Source: Lentzea terrae
Lineage (GTDB): Bacteria; Actinomycetota; Actinomycetes; Mycobacteriales; Pseudonocardiaceae
Direction of reading: 5' to 3'
Assembly: GCF_003265345.1 (NCBI RefSeq)
Contig: NZ_QFWW01000026.1
Span: 581,778 to 645,777 of the forward strand
DNA length: 64,000 nt
Position numbers and translations under genes: made by a program. This document shows positions 32,701-40,811 of this stretch, piece after piece. The notes beneath the pieces are model-generated. The model made no database searches and was not told the DNA's origin. It worked only from the letters and a program-made list of their open reading frames with translations. Position 1 is the first letter of the stretch, and the number at the start of each line of letters is the position of its first letter.

Positions 32701-34140
32701 GTGATTCTCCCGAAAGAGGCTCCGAGTACGATATCCGTTGTCGAGGAGTTCTTTGGCGAAGGCATTGAGTTAGGTGTTGCGCAACGCGTCCTGGATACTC
32801 CACTGTATCAACTTGTCGAGCTGGCGGATCGGCTCGTCGAGCACAATCGAAGACTTCAAAGAGCCTTAAGTAGAAGATGTGGTTCCGCATTCATTCACAA
32901 GGACTACGAGGTTTTCGCAAAGATTGATCGCACAATTCATGACAGAATCTATCTGCATGGATACGAGTGCTCCGACCTAGTTGACGACCCGGATCTTAAT
33001 CACCTCCTCTTGTTCTCTGCTCACACAATTCTTCCTGATCGCACGCTCGATTGGGCGGAAGAGACGGCATTCCTTGCGACGCATGACCAGATGTATCCCG
33101 TTGAGCGGGTGGCTGTGGAATTGGCTGGAGCCTTGGAGTCGATAACTCCGCTTGCTGCGTTGATACGCAAGGGATACGTCGTGCCGGTAGCGACAAAAGA
33201 AGTTCTGGTCCTGGGGCACCATAGGGATGACGGTGGGAACGGCTTTCCTCTCAGTTTTAGTACGGAAATCGACGACTATGCGAACCCGTCCATATTCTGG
33301 CAGGATCCGTATCTGGCATGGCTTCTTGTCAAGAAGCTGGAGTGCATTCCATCCTGGGAGCTTGACGCATTGGATCTGTCTGATCCGACGCGCGTTCAAG
33401 AGGCTGCTTCCTACTACCTAGATAACCCAACATATAATCCTGATGTCGGAAGGTTCTGTCGAGAGGCTATAGTCTCGGCACACCCCAATGCTACCATCGA
33501 TCAGATTCGTGATGCGGTTCAGATAGGTTTTCTTCACCGCGAGTCGCGGGCCATGCCGATGGTTTCCTGCTTGACTGGAGTTGAGCATCTGACGAGATCC
33601 ACGAAGGTTTTGCTAGACGGATCTGCTGTGCCGTTTGATCATCGGCACGAATCAGAACTTCGCTCGATAAGCTACAGAACCCCCTCGCTGCGTCATGTGT
33701 CTACCAGTGACATGGTGAAGCTTCGTCTCCAGGAAGACCTGTACGAAGAGGTGCGACGCAGTATGGAAGAGCTTCTACGGGTTGCGCAGAACTCACCAAC
33801 GCCAGCTGGATATCTTCAATTTAAGAGTCTGATTGAAAGCTGCGCAGAAGACGTCGTACGACCAACCTACGAGAGGCTTTCTAAGCAAGCTAGTCGTGCG
33901 AAGCTGGGTACGACTATTGGAGGACTTGGCGCTGGCGGCATGGTTTCACTCGCCATTAATGCGATCTCTGCGCTTGTTCCTGCTGCTGGGGCATTGATAG
34001 CACGGTCGACGGCAAACCCAGCAGGAAATATTGCGAAGGGTATGGTGGAAAAGAGAATAGGGAAGAAGGGGCGCATTGCTGAGACTGAGATTGCTTGCTC
34101 GATCTTGTTGTCAGTCTTGCCGCCGACTGTGCGAAGATAG
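32701..34140 (+). CDS. Unrecognised 479-aa protein, low-GC cargo gene
   Basis: GTG start at 32701, 479 residues; no close family recognised. Codon use is visibly AT-richer than all neighbours, a sign of recent transfer. The N-terminal two thirds are mixed alpha/beta with conserved-looking segments (TEIDDYANPSIFWQDPYLAW). Near residues 400-450 a glycine/alanine-rich hydrophobic stretch (TTIGGLGAGGMVSLAINAIS, LVPAAGALIA) could be one or two membrane helices, ending in a basic tail. A membrane-acting defence or toxin role is possible but speculative. It converges on the 34195-34881 gene 54 bp away. Confidence 0.7.
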   Translation: MILPKEAPSTISVVEEFFGEGIELGVAQRVLDTPLYQLVELADRLVEHNRRLQRALSRRCGSAFIHKDYEVFAKIDRTIHDRIYLHGYECSDLVDDPDLNHLLLFSAHTILPDRTLDWAEETAFLATHDQMYPVERVAVELAGALESITPLAALIRKGYVVPVATKEVLVLGHHRDDGGNGFPLSFSTEIDDYANPSIFWQDPYLAWLLVKKLECIPSWELDALDLSDPTRVQEAASYYLDNPTYNPDVGRFCREAIVSAHPNATIDQIRDAVQIGFLHRESRAMPMVSCLTGVEHLTRSTKVLLDGSAVPFDHRHESELRSISYRTPSLRHVSTSDMVKLRLQEDLYEEVRRSMEELLRVAQNSPTPAGYLQFKSLIESCAEDVVRPTYERLSKQASRAKLGTTIGGLGAGGMVSLAINAISALVPAAGALIARSTANPAGNIAKGMVEKRIGKKGRIAETEIACSILLSVLPPTVRR

Positions 34141-34194
34141 CAAAAGCTGGCCCCGGCTTCTGTTCTCGGGAAGCGCCTGTCGTGGGGCTGTTGA

Positions 34195-34881
34195 CTACGC
34201 TTCAGGTGAAAGCTTTTCGAGGACTATCTGCCCAATTTGAGAGAGCGTGTATCGCCGATCGCCACGAACTGCGGCCCAGGTATTATTGAGTGCATCCTCG
34301 ATGATCCGGTCGCTTAAGAGTGACGTGAGAAGAATATCGAGTACTTGCGACAGGTGCGGGAGTCTGGCGTCGAGCTCGTGTCGTTGTGCTCCGGCTGGTG
34401 CTGGTGAGCCATCCTCAAACATAGTGGGCGGCTTCTGTGCCTCGATGTTGATGGCCGCGATTACCTGTAGGTGCTCTTCGTCGAGCCGGTCGAGTACGCG
34501 GACGAGGACATTCGCCTGCATGCGGCTGTTGTGATCCTCGTAGACTGCGCCTGCCATGATCCCTGCGTAGATCATTCGGAGTCGTTCGATGCGGGTTGAT
34601 CGAGCGGCGTCGAGCGCTCGCTCCCAAAGTGCGGCAAGCTCGTCATCGCTATCCAGCCGTGCTTTGACTTGATCCACGCCCTCATTGAGCAGTTTTAAGA
34701 CTTCTTGGATCATTGCTGTCTCGCGGCGACGTTTGCGTTCCTCCCAGCCGTTGAACAGCTCAACAGCGATGCCGCCGCCTGGGATCAAGCTAGCCGCCCC
34801 CTTGGCAAGTGCCTTGCCGGTGAGCTTGGCGTCGTCCTTGCCAGGGTTGTTAGCGTCTGCCTCGTCGAAGGGGTCAGTCAT
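34195..34881 (-). CDS. Hypothetical 228-aa helical protein
   Basis: ATG at 34881. The N-terminus is acidic, followed by a short hydrophobic glycine-rich patch (GAASLIPGGGIAVELFNGWE), then a mostly helical charged region (QEVLKLLNEGVDQVKARLDS) and a C-terminal helical domain. Composition is between the low-GC gene next to it and the host. I do not recognise the family. It may be cargo together with the convergent 32701 gene. Confidence 0.7.
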   Translation of the reverse strand: MTDPFDEADANNPGKDDAKLTGKALAKGAASLIPGGGIAVELFNGWEERKRRRETAMIQEVLKLLNEGVDQVKARLDSDDELAALWERALDAARSTRIERLRMIYAGIMAGAVYEDHNSRMQANVLVRVLDRLDEEHLQVIAAINIEAQKPPTMFEDGSPAPAGAQRHELDARLPHLSQVLDILLTSLLSDRIIEDALNNTWAAVRGDRRYTLSQIGQIVLEKLSPEA

Positions 34882-34968
34882 GTCCCGAGTCTACTTTGGC
34901 AAACCGCGGTTTGATGGACGCCCGAACTCACTGACAGAGCGGCGGTTGCCAGACCAATTGGCCGGTGA

Positions 34969-35151
34969 TCAATTTCCGCTCGGCGGGTTAGGCGGATCAT
35001 TCTGCCGTTCAGCCATCGGCGAATGCCAATCGACACACCTCGTACAGCCAGGAGCGCACCGGCCGCAAAGCCAACTGACGCATCGTTCGCGGGCGCGAAA
35101 AATCCGCTCGTGATCGTCGTCAGGCTGTGGCGTTCGAACTTCCACCCTCAT
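34969..35151 (-). CDS. Small cysteine-rich protein, 60 aa
   Basis: ATG at 35151 overlaps the stop of the upstream gene as ATGA, so it is translationally coupled, which is the main reason to believe it. It holds five closely spaced cysteines (RCVSWLCGRCAPGCTRCVDW), suggesting a metal-binding knuckle. Function unknown. Third gene of a minus-strand trio. Confidence 0.6.
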   Translation of the reverse strand: MRVEVRTPQPDDDHERIFRARERCVSWLCGRCAPGCTRCVDWHSPMAERQNDPPNPPSGN

Positions 35152-35327
35152 TGGGGATCACGCTGACGATGCGTGGCATCCGGCGCTCGGTGTCGCGCCT
35201 GGTCAGAAGAAGCTCGCCGAACCGCCATGCGCGCGACGAGTTCGCCGTACACGACGGCGATGATCACGGCGAGTATCGCCACCAAGACCACGTCGAGTCC
35301 GCAGATACACAATGCTCCGGCCGTCAT
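35148..35327 (-). CDS. Small membrane protein, 59 aa
   Basis: ATG at 35327 overlaps the upstream stop as ATGA. One transmembrane helix is evident (CGLDVVLVAILAVIIAVVYG), with a basic C-terminal tail. Single-helix proteins of this type are common in conjugative elements (spread or transfer accessory), but no family is recognised. Confidence 0.65.
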   Translation of the reverse strand: MTAGALCICGLDVVLVAILAVIIAVVYGELVARMAVRRASSDQARHRAPDATHRQRDPQ

Positions 35328-35572
35328 CGGTGCTGCTCCTGGCGATCGGCTAGCGCGCGAAGCTGCTCCGACAACATCGACGAGAAGTTCTCGGCACCTT
35401 GCGGGAGGAAGCCGATCAGCACCGGGCACGGACTGCCGGGCAGCGTGACGTAGATCAGGTCATCGTCGCCGAGGTGCGCCTCGATCGGTGTGCTTGACCG
35501 GACCACGGTGACCACATATCCCGAGCCGAGGAGCCCTTCGGCCGCCGGGTGCCGTTCGCCAGGCGTAGTCAC
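35324..35572 (-). CDS. Hypothetical protein, 82 aa
   Basis: GTG at 35572 has GGAGG five bases upstream; a longer TTG-initiated frame to 35671 lacks such support. The sequence (GLLGSGYVVTVVRSSTPIEA, LIYVTLPGSPCPVLIGFLPQ) looks like a small beta-rich domain with a helical tail. First gene of the coupled trio and divergent from the HTH-Nudix-like regulator, with which it probably shares the 35573-35761 control region. Confidence 0.65.
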   Translation of the reverse strand: MTTPGERHPAAEGLLGSGYVVTVVRSSTPIEAHLGDDDLIYVTLPGSPCPVLIGFLPQGAENFSSMLSEQLRALADRQEQHR

Positions 35573-35667
35573 GGTGACCTCCGTTGCGAGGTGTCCGGCG
35601 GCGCTGAGGCGGACAGGAGGTGTCCACGCCGCCGGACGGCTCGGGGGCCGCTTGTGAGCGACCCATG

Positions 35668-35682
35668 TCAAACTGAAATCAA
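35668..35682. promoter_or_regulatory. Candidate regulator site TCAAACTGAAATCA
   Basis: Identical over 14 bases to 39913-39926 upstream of the excisionase-like gene. Core CTGAAATCA matches the CTGAWATCA words seen at three other control positions in this element. Confidence 0.45.
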
Positions 35683-35761
35683 CGTCTCATCAGCACTTGG
35701 TCAGCGGAACGACCTGGTGACGACATGTAGGCGACATGGGCGACTCGGGAGGTGGGACGGC

Positions 35762-37321
35762 GTGCGGACGTTCCGGACGGTCCTTGAGCAGAAGATTCGC
35801 GAACGGCGTGAGACTCTCCAGGAGTTCGTCGACTTCGCCGAGGCGTTCGCGCGTGAGCACAATGAGCCGGGCATGATCGGCAAGCGTCATCTTCAGCGGC
35901 TCATCGCTGGTCGGAAGGCTTCTGGGGAACCGCTTGCGCCGACTGTTCAGCCGGCAACCGCGCGCTTGCTGGAACGTATCTTCGAGATCCGGATCGACGA
36001 CCTTTTGTCGCCGCCGAAGCCACCCGAGGCCGTGGGGCAACAACGACCGGAACGAGACGCGGTCGAGTTGGCAGCTGCACTTGACTGGCTCGACGAACGC
36101 GCGGGTTGGAAGGCAGGAACGAGCCGTTCGAAGGTGCGCACGAGGCTTGAGGCGCTCGACCTAGGGGCTCTGTTGGACCGGGGAGCGCGGCGAGCGAGGG
36201 TGGGGCGAACGGCGCTGGCTCGCGCGCTCGTCGAGTACTACGGCGACCAGGGCATCTACCGGGCGATTTGCGCGGGCGTCGAGATCCTGACCAGCGTTGT
36301 GAGTCGTGCGGAATGGCTTGACCTGGCGTGCCCGCTCGGTGGCGCGCGTGATGAGCTGATGCTCGCCGAGGAGACCGGCGTGCGGCGGGCGCTGGACGAG
36401 GTTGAGGCCTCGGCGGCCCTGTCGCGGCTCGCGGAGTCGGTCGCGCTCGGCGTGCGCTTCGCCAACCTGCCGCTGTATCGCCTGCGAAGCGTTGACTTCG
36501 GCCCTGGGAGGGTCCAGGGGAGCGTCGGCATCGTGCCGTTCGTCGAGTACGCACTGACCGCCGATCTGCTCGAACGCGAACTGACCGATGCCGTTGCGGC
36601 TGGAGGCCTCGCTCGACGAACTCCCTTGCGGGACAACCAATTGCCGAGCATTGGCGCGGTGCACGACCTGTCGGGCCGCGTGTGTGCTGGCGGTGTTCTG
36701 GCCTTGTGCGCGATCGCTCGGCCGCATGATCAAGTCCGCGGTTCGGCTGACTACGCCCTGTTGGTCCAGGAACGGTCGCGCCAAGTGTTGAACGCCGCCG
36801 GACGGCTCGCGGTGATCCCGAAGGGCTTCCACCAGCCGCTTACCGATGTGCGAGCCGAGACGGCGGTGGGCGCGACGCTCCGGCGCGAGCTGGAAGAGGA
36901 GCTGTTCGGCCGTCACGACGTCGATGCGACGGCGGGTGAGGCACGCTCGGCCGCGCCGATGCATCCGAGCCGACGATCGGATCCGATGAAGTGGCTGACT
37001 GGGGCACCGGGCCGGTTGCGGATGGAGTGCACAGGATTCGGGCTGAACCTCGTCAGTGGGAACTACGAGTTCGCGAGCCTCGTCGTGATCGAAGACGAGG
37101 AGTTCTGGCACCGGTTCGGCGGGCAGGTCGAGGCCAACTGGGAAGCAAGCGGACTGCGGCTGTATTCCAGCCTCGACGGCGACCTGGTGAGCGAGTTGAT
37201 CTCGCAAGAGGCCTGGAGCAACGAGGGACTGTTCGCGTTGCTCCAGGGCTTGCGTCGGCTGAGCGAGATCGGCGGCGACCGTGTCAGCCTGCCGCCGGTC
37301 GAGTGGTGGCTCAGCGACTGA
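35762..37321 (+). CDS. HTH protein with Nudix-like C-terminal domain
   Basis: 519 residues from a GTG. Residues 1-85 (LEQKIRERRETLQEFVDFAE, KRHLQRLIAG, ARLLERIFEIRIDDLLSPP) form a helix-turn-helix of the type common in actinomycete element regulators. Residues about 105-515 are a large domain shared with the protein at 37669-39246. Within it LAVIPKGFHQPLTD and VGATLRRELEEELFG (about 350-383) look like a Nudix box with one extra residue. pSAM2-type elements carry a Nudix immunity factor (Pif), so an immunity or regulatory role is plausible. Convergent with the cupin gene, stops adjacent. Confidence 0.75.
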   Translation: MRTFRTVLEQKIRERRETLQEFVDFAEAFAREHNEPGMIGKRHLQRLIAGRKASGEPLAPTVQPATARLLERIFEIRIDDLLSPPKPPEAVGQQRPERDAVELAAALDWLDERAGWKAGTSRSKVRTRLEALDLGALLDRGARRARVGRTALARALVEYYGDQGIYRAICAGVEILTSVVSRAEWLDLACPLGGARDELMLAEETGVRRALDEVEASAALSRLAESVALGVRFANLPLYRLRSVDFGPGRVQGSVGIVPFVEYALTADLLERELTDAVAAGGLARRTPLRDNQLPSIGAVHDLSGRVCAGGVLALCAIARPHDQVRGSADYALLVQERSRQVLNAAGRLAVIPKGFHQPLTDVRAETAVGATLRRELEEELFGRHDVDATAGEARSAAPMHPSRRSDPMKWLTGAPGRLRMECTGFGLNLVSGNYEFASLVVIEDEEFWHRFGGQVEANWEASGLRLYSSLDGDLVSELISQEAWSNEGLFALLQGLRRLSEIGGDRVSLPPVEWWLSD

Positions 37322-37684
37322 TCACGTCTGGGACGGCCAGCGAACCGTCATGACCACCGAGTCCTCAATGGACTCCCACGAGTGGTCGATGCCGGGACCC
37401 CACATCACGTAGTCACCTTGGCGGGTCATCGTCGCGCTTCCCTCGGTCAGGTCAACGCGGAAGTTCCCCTGTACCAACAGAACCAAGGTCGTGCGCTGGT
37501 CGTCCGCGGTCCACTCGACACGCTTGTCACCAGCAGGGTGATTGAACCACTTCACCTCGACGTCCTTCGACGACCGCACGCCCTCGGACGGATCGATGAA
37601 GTGCCCGACCAGCCAGCCGCGCGTGGCGCTTCCGTCCTCCGCAGCGTTGCCCTGGCTCCAGTTCGCGGTCACCGTATCTCCCAC
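37322..37684 (-). CDS. Cupin-domain protein
   Basis: 120 residues. KWFNHPAGDKRVEW, LVLLVQGNFRVDL and GDYVMWGPGIDHSWE give the two cupin motifs with a candidate metal site (His/Glu/His). It starts 16 bases before the end of the upstream HTH-Nudix-like gene, so the two are translationally linked. Ligand unknown; small cupins of this kind often sense or bind small molecules. Confidence 0.82.
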   Translation of the reverse strand: MGDTVTANWSQGNAAEDGSATRGWLVGHFIDPSEGVRSSKDVEVKWFNHPAGDKRVEWTADDQRTTLVLLVQGNFRVDLTEGSATMTRQGDYVMWGPGIDHSWESIEDSVVMTVRWPSQT

Positions 37685-39246
37685 TCGATCGTTGGCACAT
37701 TCACGCGGCTACCGCCGATCTCCTTGAGTCGGCGAAGTCCTTGCAGGAGCGCGAACAAACCCTCGTTGCTCCACGCCTCGTCGGCCGCGAGCTCCTCGAC
37801 GAGCTCGGCATCGGCACTGGAGTACTGGCGAAGGTTCGCCGTCTCCCAGTTGGCCTCGATCTGTCCGCCGTACCGCTGCCAGAACTCTTCGTCATCGACG
37901 ACGATCAGGAGGGGGAACTCGAAGTTCCCGCTCACGAGGTTCAGCCCGAATCCGGTGGACTCCATCCGCAAGCGGCCCGGCTCGCCGAGGAGCCAACGCA
38001 TCGGCTCGGAAAGGCGGCTCGGGTGCATCGGATCGGCGCTGCGCTGGTCGCCCACCGTGTTGTCGATGTCGTGGCGGCCGAACAGCTCCTCTTCCATCTC
38101 GCGGCGCATCGTCGCGCCCACCTGAGCATCAGCCCGGAAGTCCGTCAGTGGCTGGTGGAAGCCCTTTGGGATCACCGCAAGCCGGCGCGCGGCGTTGATG
38201 ACGTGACCTGAGCGCTCCTGCACCAGAAGAACGTAGTCCGCTGGACCGCGGAATGGGTCGGCAGGTCGAGCGAATGCGCACAACGCGAGCGTTCCGCCTG
38301 CGGTTAGACGTCCGCCCACGTCCAGGACGGAGTCGAGATCCGGCAGGTAGCGGTCACGAAGCGGTAGAGCGCCTGCGGGCGTGCCGGTGGATAGCGCGTC
38401 GACCAGCTCACCTTCTAGGAGGTCCATCGTCACGATGTACTCCACGAATGAAGTGAGCCCGACCGATCCGCCGATCGACTGCGGCCCCATGTCGACGCTC
38501 AGCAAGCGGTAGAGCGGCATGTTCATGAACCGGATGCCGAGCGAGAGCGACTCGGCGAGCCGCTGAACAGCCTGGTCGAACGCCTCCTCGTCCATGGCGA
38601 GGGGCACGTCTCCGGCCGCACGTTCGAGAGCGAGCCGGTCATGGGTGGCGACCATCGGGCAGGCGAGATCGAGCCAGTCCGCGCGCGTGAAGATGGTGGT
38701 GTCCGCCTCGACGTCGCCGAACCGTGCGGCGTATCGGCCGTACCCGTCGGAGCGGCGGCCGTAGTAGCTCGCGAGTGCTTGAGCGACGGTGCTCTGATCG
38801 ACGCGTCCGCGACGACTTCCCCTGTCCCGCAAGGCATTCACGTCGATCTTGGCGAGACGTGACGCCACGGCGCGGCGCGCGGCTCCCGGTTCGCGAGCCG
38901 CGCGACCGTCGAGCCAGTCGAGTGCGGCGACGATGTTCGGATCGGCGGCGAGACGCTGTTCTGCGTCTGCTGCCGCACTGGCTGTTGTTACTGGTGTGGT
39001 CGCGGCGACAGACACGCCTGCGCGAGCTTCGGCGAAGCGCGCCTTCACATCGTCGGACGCTCGATCGAGCGTTGTGTCCAAGGCCTGTTGCAGCTCCGGC
39101 TTGGGTCGTGAGCTGGGCTTTTTGTGCCAGTTGCCCACTGTGCGCCAGTGAACGCCGAGGAGATCAGCGAACCCTTCCTGGCTGAGCCGCAGTGCGTCCT
39201 GCAAGGCGCACGCGTCGGCACCGGTCCAGCCGTTCGGCAACGTCAT
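37669..39246 (-). CDS. HTH protein with Nudix-like C-terminal domain (paralogue)
   Basis: 525 residues. The N-terminus (WTGADACALQDALRLSQEGF, ADLLGVHWRTVGNWHKK) is an XRE-like HTH unrelated to that of the paralogue at 35762. From about residue 105 the two proteins are, by eye, more than half identical, including IPKGFHQPLTD, VGATMRREMEEELFGRHD, FGLNLVSGN and EAWSNEGLFALLQGLRRL. The pair therefore shares an effector or enzymatic domain fused to different DNA-binding heads. It is cotranscribed with the cupin and its promoter region holds two TGTAGGGA repeats. Confidence 0.78.
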   Translation of the reverse strand: MTLPNGWTGADACALQDALRLSQEGFADLLGVHWRTVGNWHKKPSSRPKPELQQALDTTLDRASDDVKARFAEARAGVSVAATTPVTTASAAADAEQRLAADPNIVAALDWLDGRAAREPGAARRAVASRLAKIDVNALRDRGSRRGRVDQSTVAQALASYYGRRSDGYGRYAARFGDVEADTTIFTRADWLDLACPMVATHDRLALERAAGDVPLAMDEEAFDQAVQRLAESLSLGIRFMNMPLYRLLSVDMGPQSIGGSVGLTSFVEYIVTMDLLEGELVDALSTGTPAGALPLRDRYLPDLDSVLDVGGRLTAGGTLALCAFARPADPFRGPADYVLLVQERSGHVINAARRLAVIPKGFHQPLTDFRADAQVGATMRREMEEELFGRHDIDNTVGDQRSADPMHPSRLSEPMRWLLGEPGRLRMESTGFGLNLVSGNFEFPLLIVVDDEEFWQRYGGQIEANWETANLRQYSSADAELVEELAADEAWSNEGLFALLQGLRRLKEIGGSRVNVPTIEWEIR

Positions 39247-39272
39247 CTCGTCGCTACCCCCGAAGCGCGATA

Positions 39273-39302
39273 TGTAGGGAAGTTGTCGCTGTTGTGTAGG
39301 GA
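39273..39302. promoter_or_regulatory. Direct repeats upstream of the HTH-Nudix-like gene
   Basis: TGTAGGGA at 39273-39280 and 39295-39302, 22 bp apart (two helical turns), 27 bp upstream of the ATG at 39246. A dimeric activator or repressor could bind one face here. Confidence 0.4.
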
Positions 39303-39381
39303 TCTTGCATGGGCTCCAGCGCGTTTTCGCAGTGGAATTGGAGCCGTGGAAAACAGCAGCGCCACCAGGACAAACAACGAA

Positions 39382-39786
39382 CTACCTGCGGCCGCGGACA
39401 TGCTTCGCGAGCTCCGCGAGTTGGCTCATTACCGAAGCAACGTCGGATTTGAGACCGTCGAGCCGCTCGGTGATGTCTTCGAGTCGCTCTTCGACACGGT
39501 CCATTCGCGACCACAGCGTGTCGGCGAGGTCCACAACCGGGTCGCCGACCTCGGGAGGCTTGCGGCCGCGCAGCACTGCGTCCAGGTGCTGCGGGTGCCA
39601 ACCCAGTGCGGTGGAAAGGGATTCGAGGGTTCGAGGGCTCCGCCGGCGTTCCACGAGGTTGTGCTGAAGCTCGCGGACGATCGCGAGCGACACGTGTGAC
39701 CGCTCGGCGAGTTCCTTCTGCCGCAATCCCAGCTCGCCCACCCGCTGGTTGATCGCCTCGGCGACTGCCGCCCAATCCTCCGACAC
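39382..39786 (-). CDS. XRE-family regulator with coiled-coil tail
   Basis: 134 residues. The N-terminal 70 residues form a Cro/CI-type helix-turn-helix (GLRQKELAERSHVSLAIVRE, LESLSTALGWHPQHLDAVL). The C-terminal part (LWSRMDRVEERLEDITERLD) has heptad spacing, indicating oligomerisation. Divergent from the excisionase-like gene across a 167-bp region containing palindromes, so it likely controls the transfer operon and itself. Confidence 0.85.
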   Translation of the reverse strand: MSEDWAAVAEAINQRVGELGLRQKELAERSHVSLAIVRELQHNLVERRRSPRTLESLSTALGWHPQHLDAVLRGRKPPEVGDPVVDLADTLWSRMDRVEERLEDITERLDGLKSDVASVMSQLAELAKHVRGRR

Positions 39787-39896
39787 GTATTTCCTCCGCG
39801 CTCCGCCTCGGCGCCGAGATTAGTCACTGTTTCGCGCACTGCGGGGTGACACGGCGTTTCACGCGTCGTCCGCGGCTCCGCATGCCTTCGCGACGA

Positions 39897-39934
39897 CTGA
39901 TATCAGCACGAATCAAACTGAAATCATCATTTCA
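39897..39934. promoter_or_regulatory. Palindromic sites in the divergent control region
   Basis: A perfect palindrome CTGATATCAG lies at 39897-39906. TGAAAT-4 nt-ATTTCA (39919-39934) follows and contains the 14-base word also seen at 35668. Located between the XRE gene and the excisionase-like gene. Confidence 0.5.
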
Positions 39935-39953
39935 AGCAGAAAGGCTATTCCTC

Positions 39954-40151
39954 ATGCGTACTTCTCTGCCTTCTAACGTCCACACCATCCGCGAAACCGC
40001 GTGGCTCCTCGGCGTCGACCGGTCCGAGGTCTGCCGTGCCATCCGGCTCGGCAAGCTGCGCGCCGAATGTCGGCGCGGCCAGACCGTCATCCCAGTGAGC
40101 GCGCTCCTCCCACTGCTCGCCAACGCCGGTCCGGGGGTGCTCCGTGACTGA
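39954..40151 (+). CDS. Excisionase-like helix-turn-helix protein
   Basis: 65 residues. VHTIRETAWLLGVDRSEVCR followed by AIRLGKLRAECRRGQTVIPV is a MerR/Xis-type winged helix-turn-helix. Size and first position in the transfer operon fit an excisionase or directionality factor, though the recombinase lies 3.6 kb downstream. Overlaps the WhiB gene by eight bases. Confidence 0.75.
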   Translation: MRTSLPSNVHTIRETAWLLGVDRSEVCRAIRLGKLRAECRRGQTVIPVSALLPLLANAGPGVLRD

Positions 40152-40482
40152 CGACCAACTGATCGGCATCGCGTGGTCACTCGACCGTCTGCGTTGGGTG
40201 CCCACCGACCAGCTCGCCGAGGTCGTCGAGCGCGACGGCCTGTGCATGTGGGCGTTCACGAACGAGCCGCCAGACGCCGGTGAGGAGCTGACCGACCGTG
40301 AACTGGCTCAGCGCACTTGTGCCGGATGCCCTGTGCAGGACGAGTGTTTGGAACTGGAGTTGCGCACAGCCGGTGAGGACACCATCGGCGTGTGGGGTGC
40401 GCTCACCGATGACGAACGGCGGGAGCTGTATCCGCATTGGCTCCGACGCGGTGAGCGCTTCGAGAGGGGGCCGCGTTCATGA
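40144..40482 (+). CDS. WhiB-family iron-sulfur regulator
   Basis: 112 residues from a GTG. Four cysteines, Cys34, Cys59, Cys62 and Cys68 (CAGCPVQDEC), are the [4Fe-4S] ligands, and GVWGALTDDERREL is the WhiB turn motif. The basic C-terminal tail is short. WhiB copies are common on actinomycete plasmids and elements, where they work with host sigma factor. Overlaps the next gene by four bases. Confidence 0.92.
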   Translation: MTDDQLIGIAWSLDRLRWVPTDQLAEVVERDGLCMWAFTNEPPDAGEELTDRELAQRTCAGCPVQDECLELELRTAGEDTIGVWGALTDDERRELYPHWLRRGERFERGPRS

Positions 40483-40811
40483 ACGCACTCACTCTCACTC
40501 CGACTCAGGTCATGGCGGGCGTCGGCGCGCTCCTGGCGCTGGTGCTCGTCTGGCGGATGGCATCCCGTCGTGCGAAAGCGGCCGCGAACGCCGCACGCAC
40601 GAGTGCGCGGTTCGCCTCGCTCGCCGGACGTGTGCTGTTCAACGCCGCGCTGATCGTCGTGGCTCAGTGGATCGTTATCACCCAACGCGGTAGCGGCTGG
40701 TTGCTCGTTGCGGTGCTCGCCGTGCCCGCGCTGTTCGCGTCGTACACGCTGACCAAGGCGCTGACCGTGACGACGTACGAGCCGCATCGCCGAGGCGGTG
40801 AACGGCGATGA
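40479..40811 (+). CDS. Small integral membrane protein, 110 aa
   Basis: Three probable transmembrane helices (VMAGVGALLALVLVW; VLFNAALIVVAQWIVI; WLLVAVLAVPALFASYTL) with a basic linker. ATG at 40479 overlaps the WhiB stop. Position before DUF2637 and FtsK suggests a transfer or spread accessory; no named family recognised. Confidence 0.75.
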   Translation: MNALTLTPTQVMAGVGALLALVLVWRMASRRAKAAANAARTSARFASLAGRVLFNAALIVVAQWIVITQRGSGWLLVAVLAVPALFASYTLTKALTVTTYEPHRRGGERR

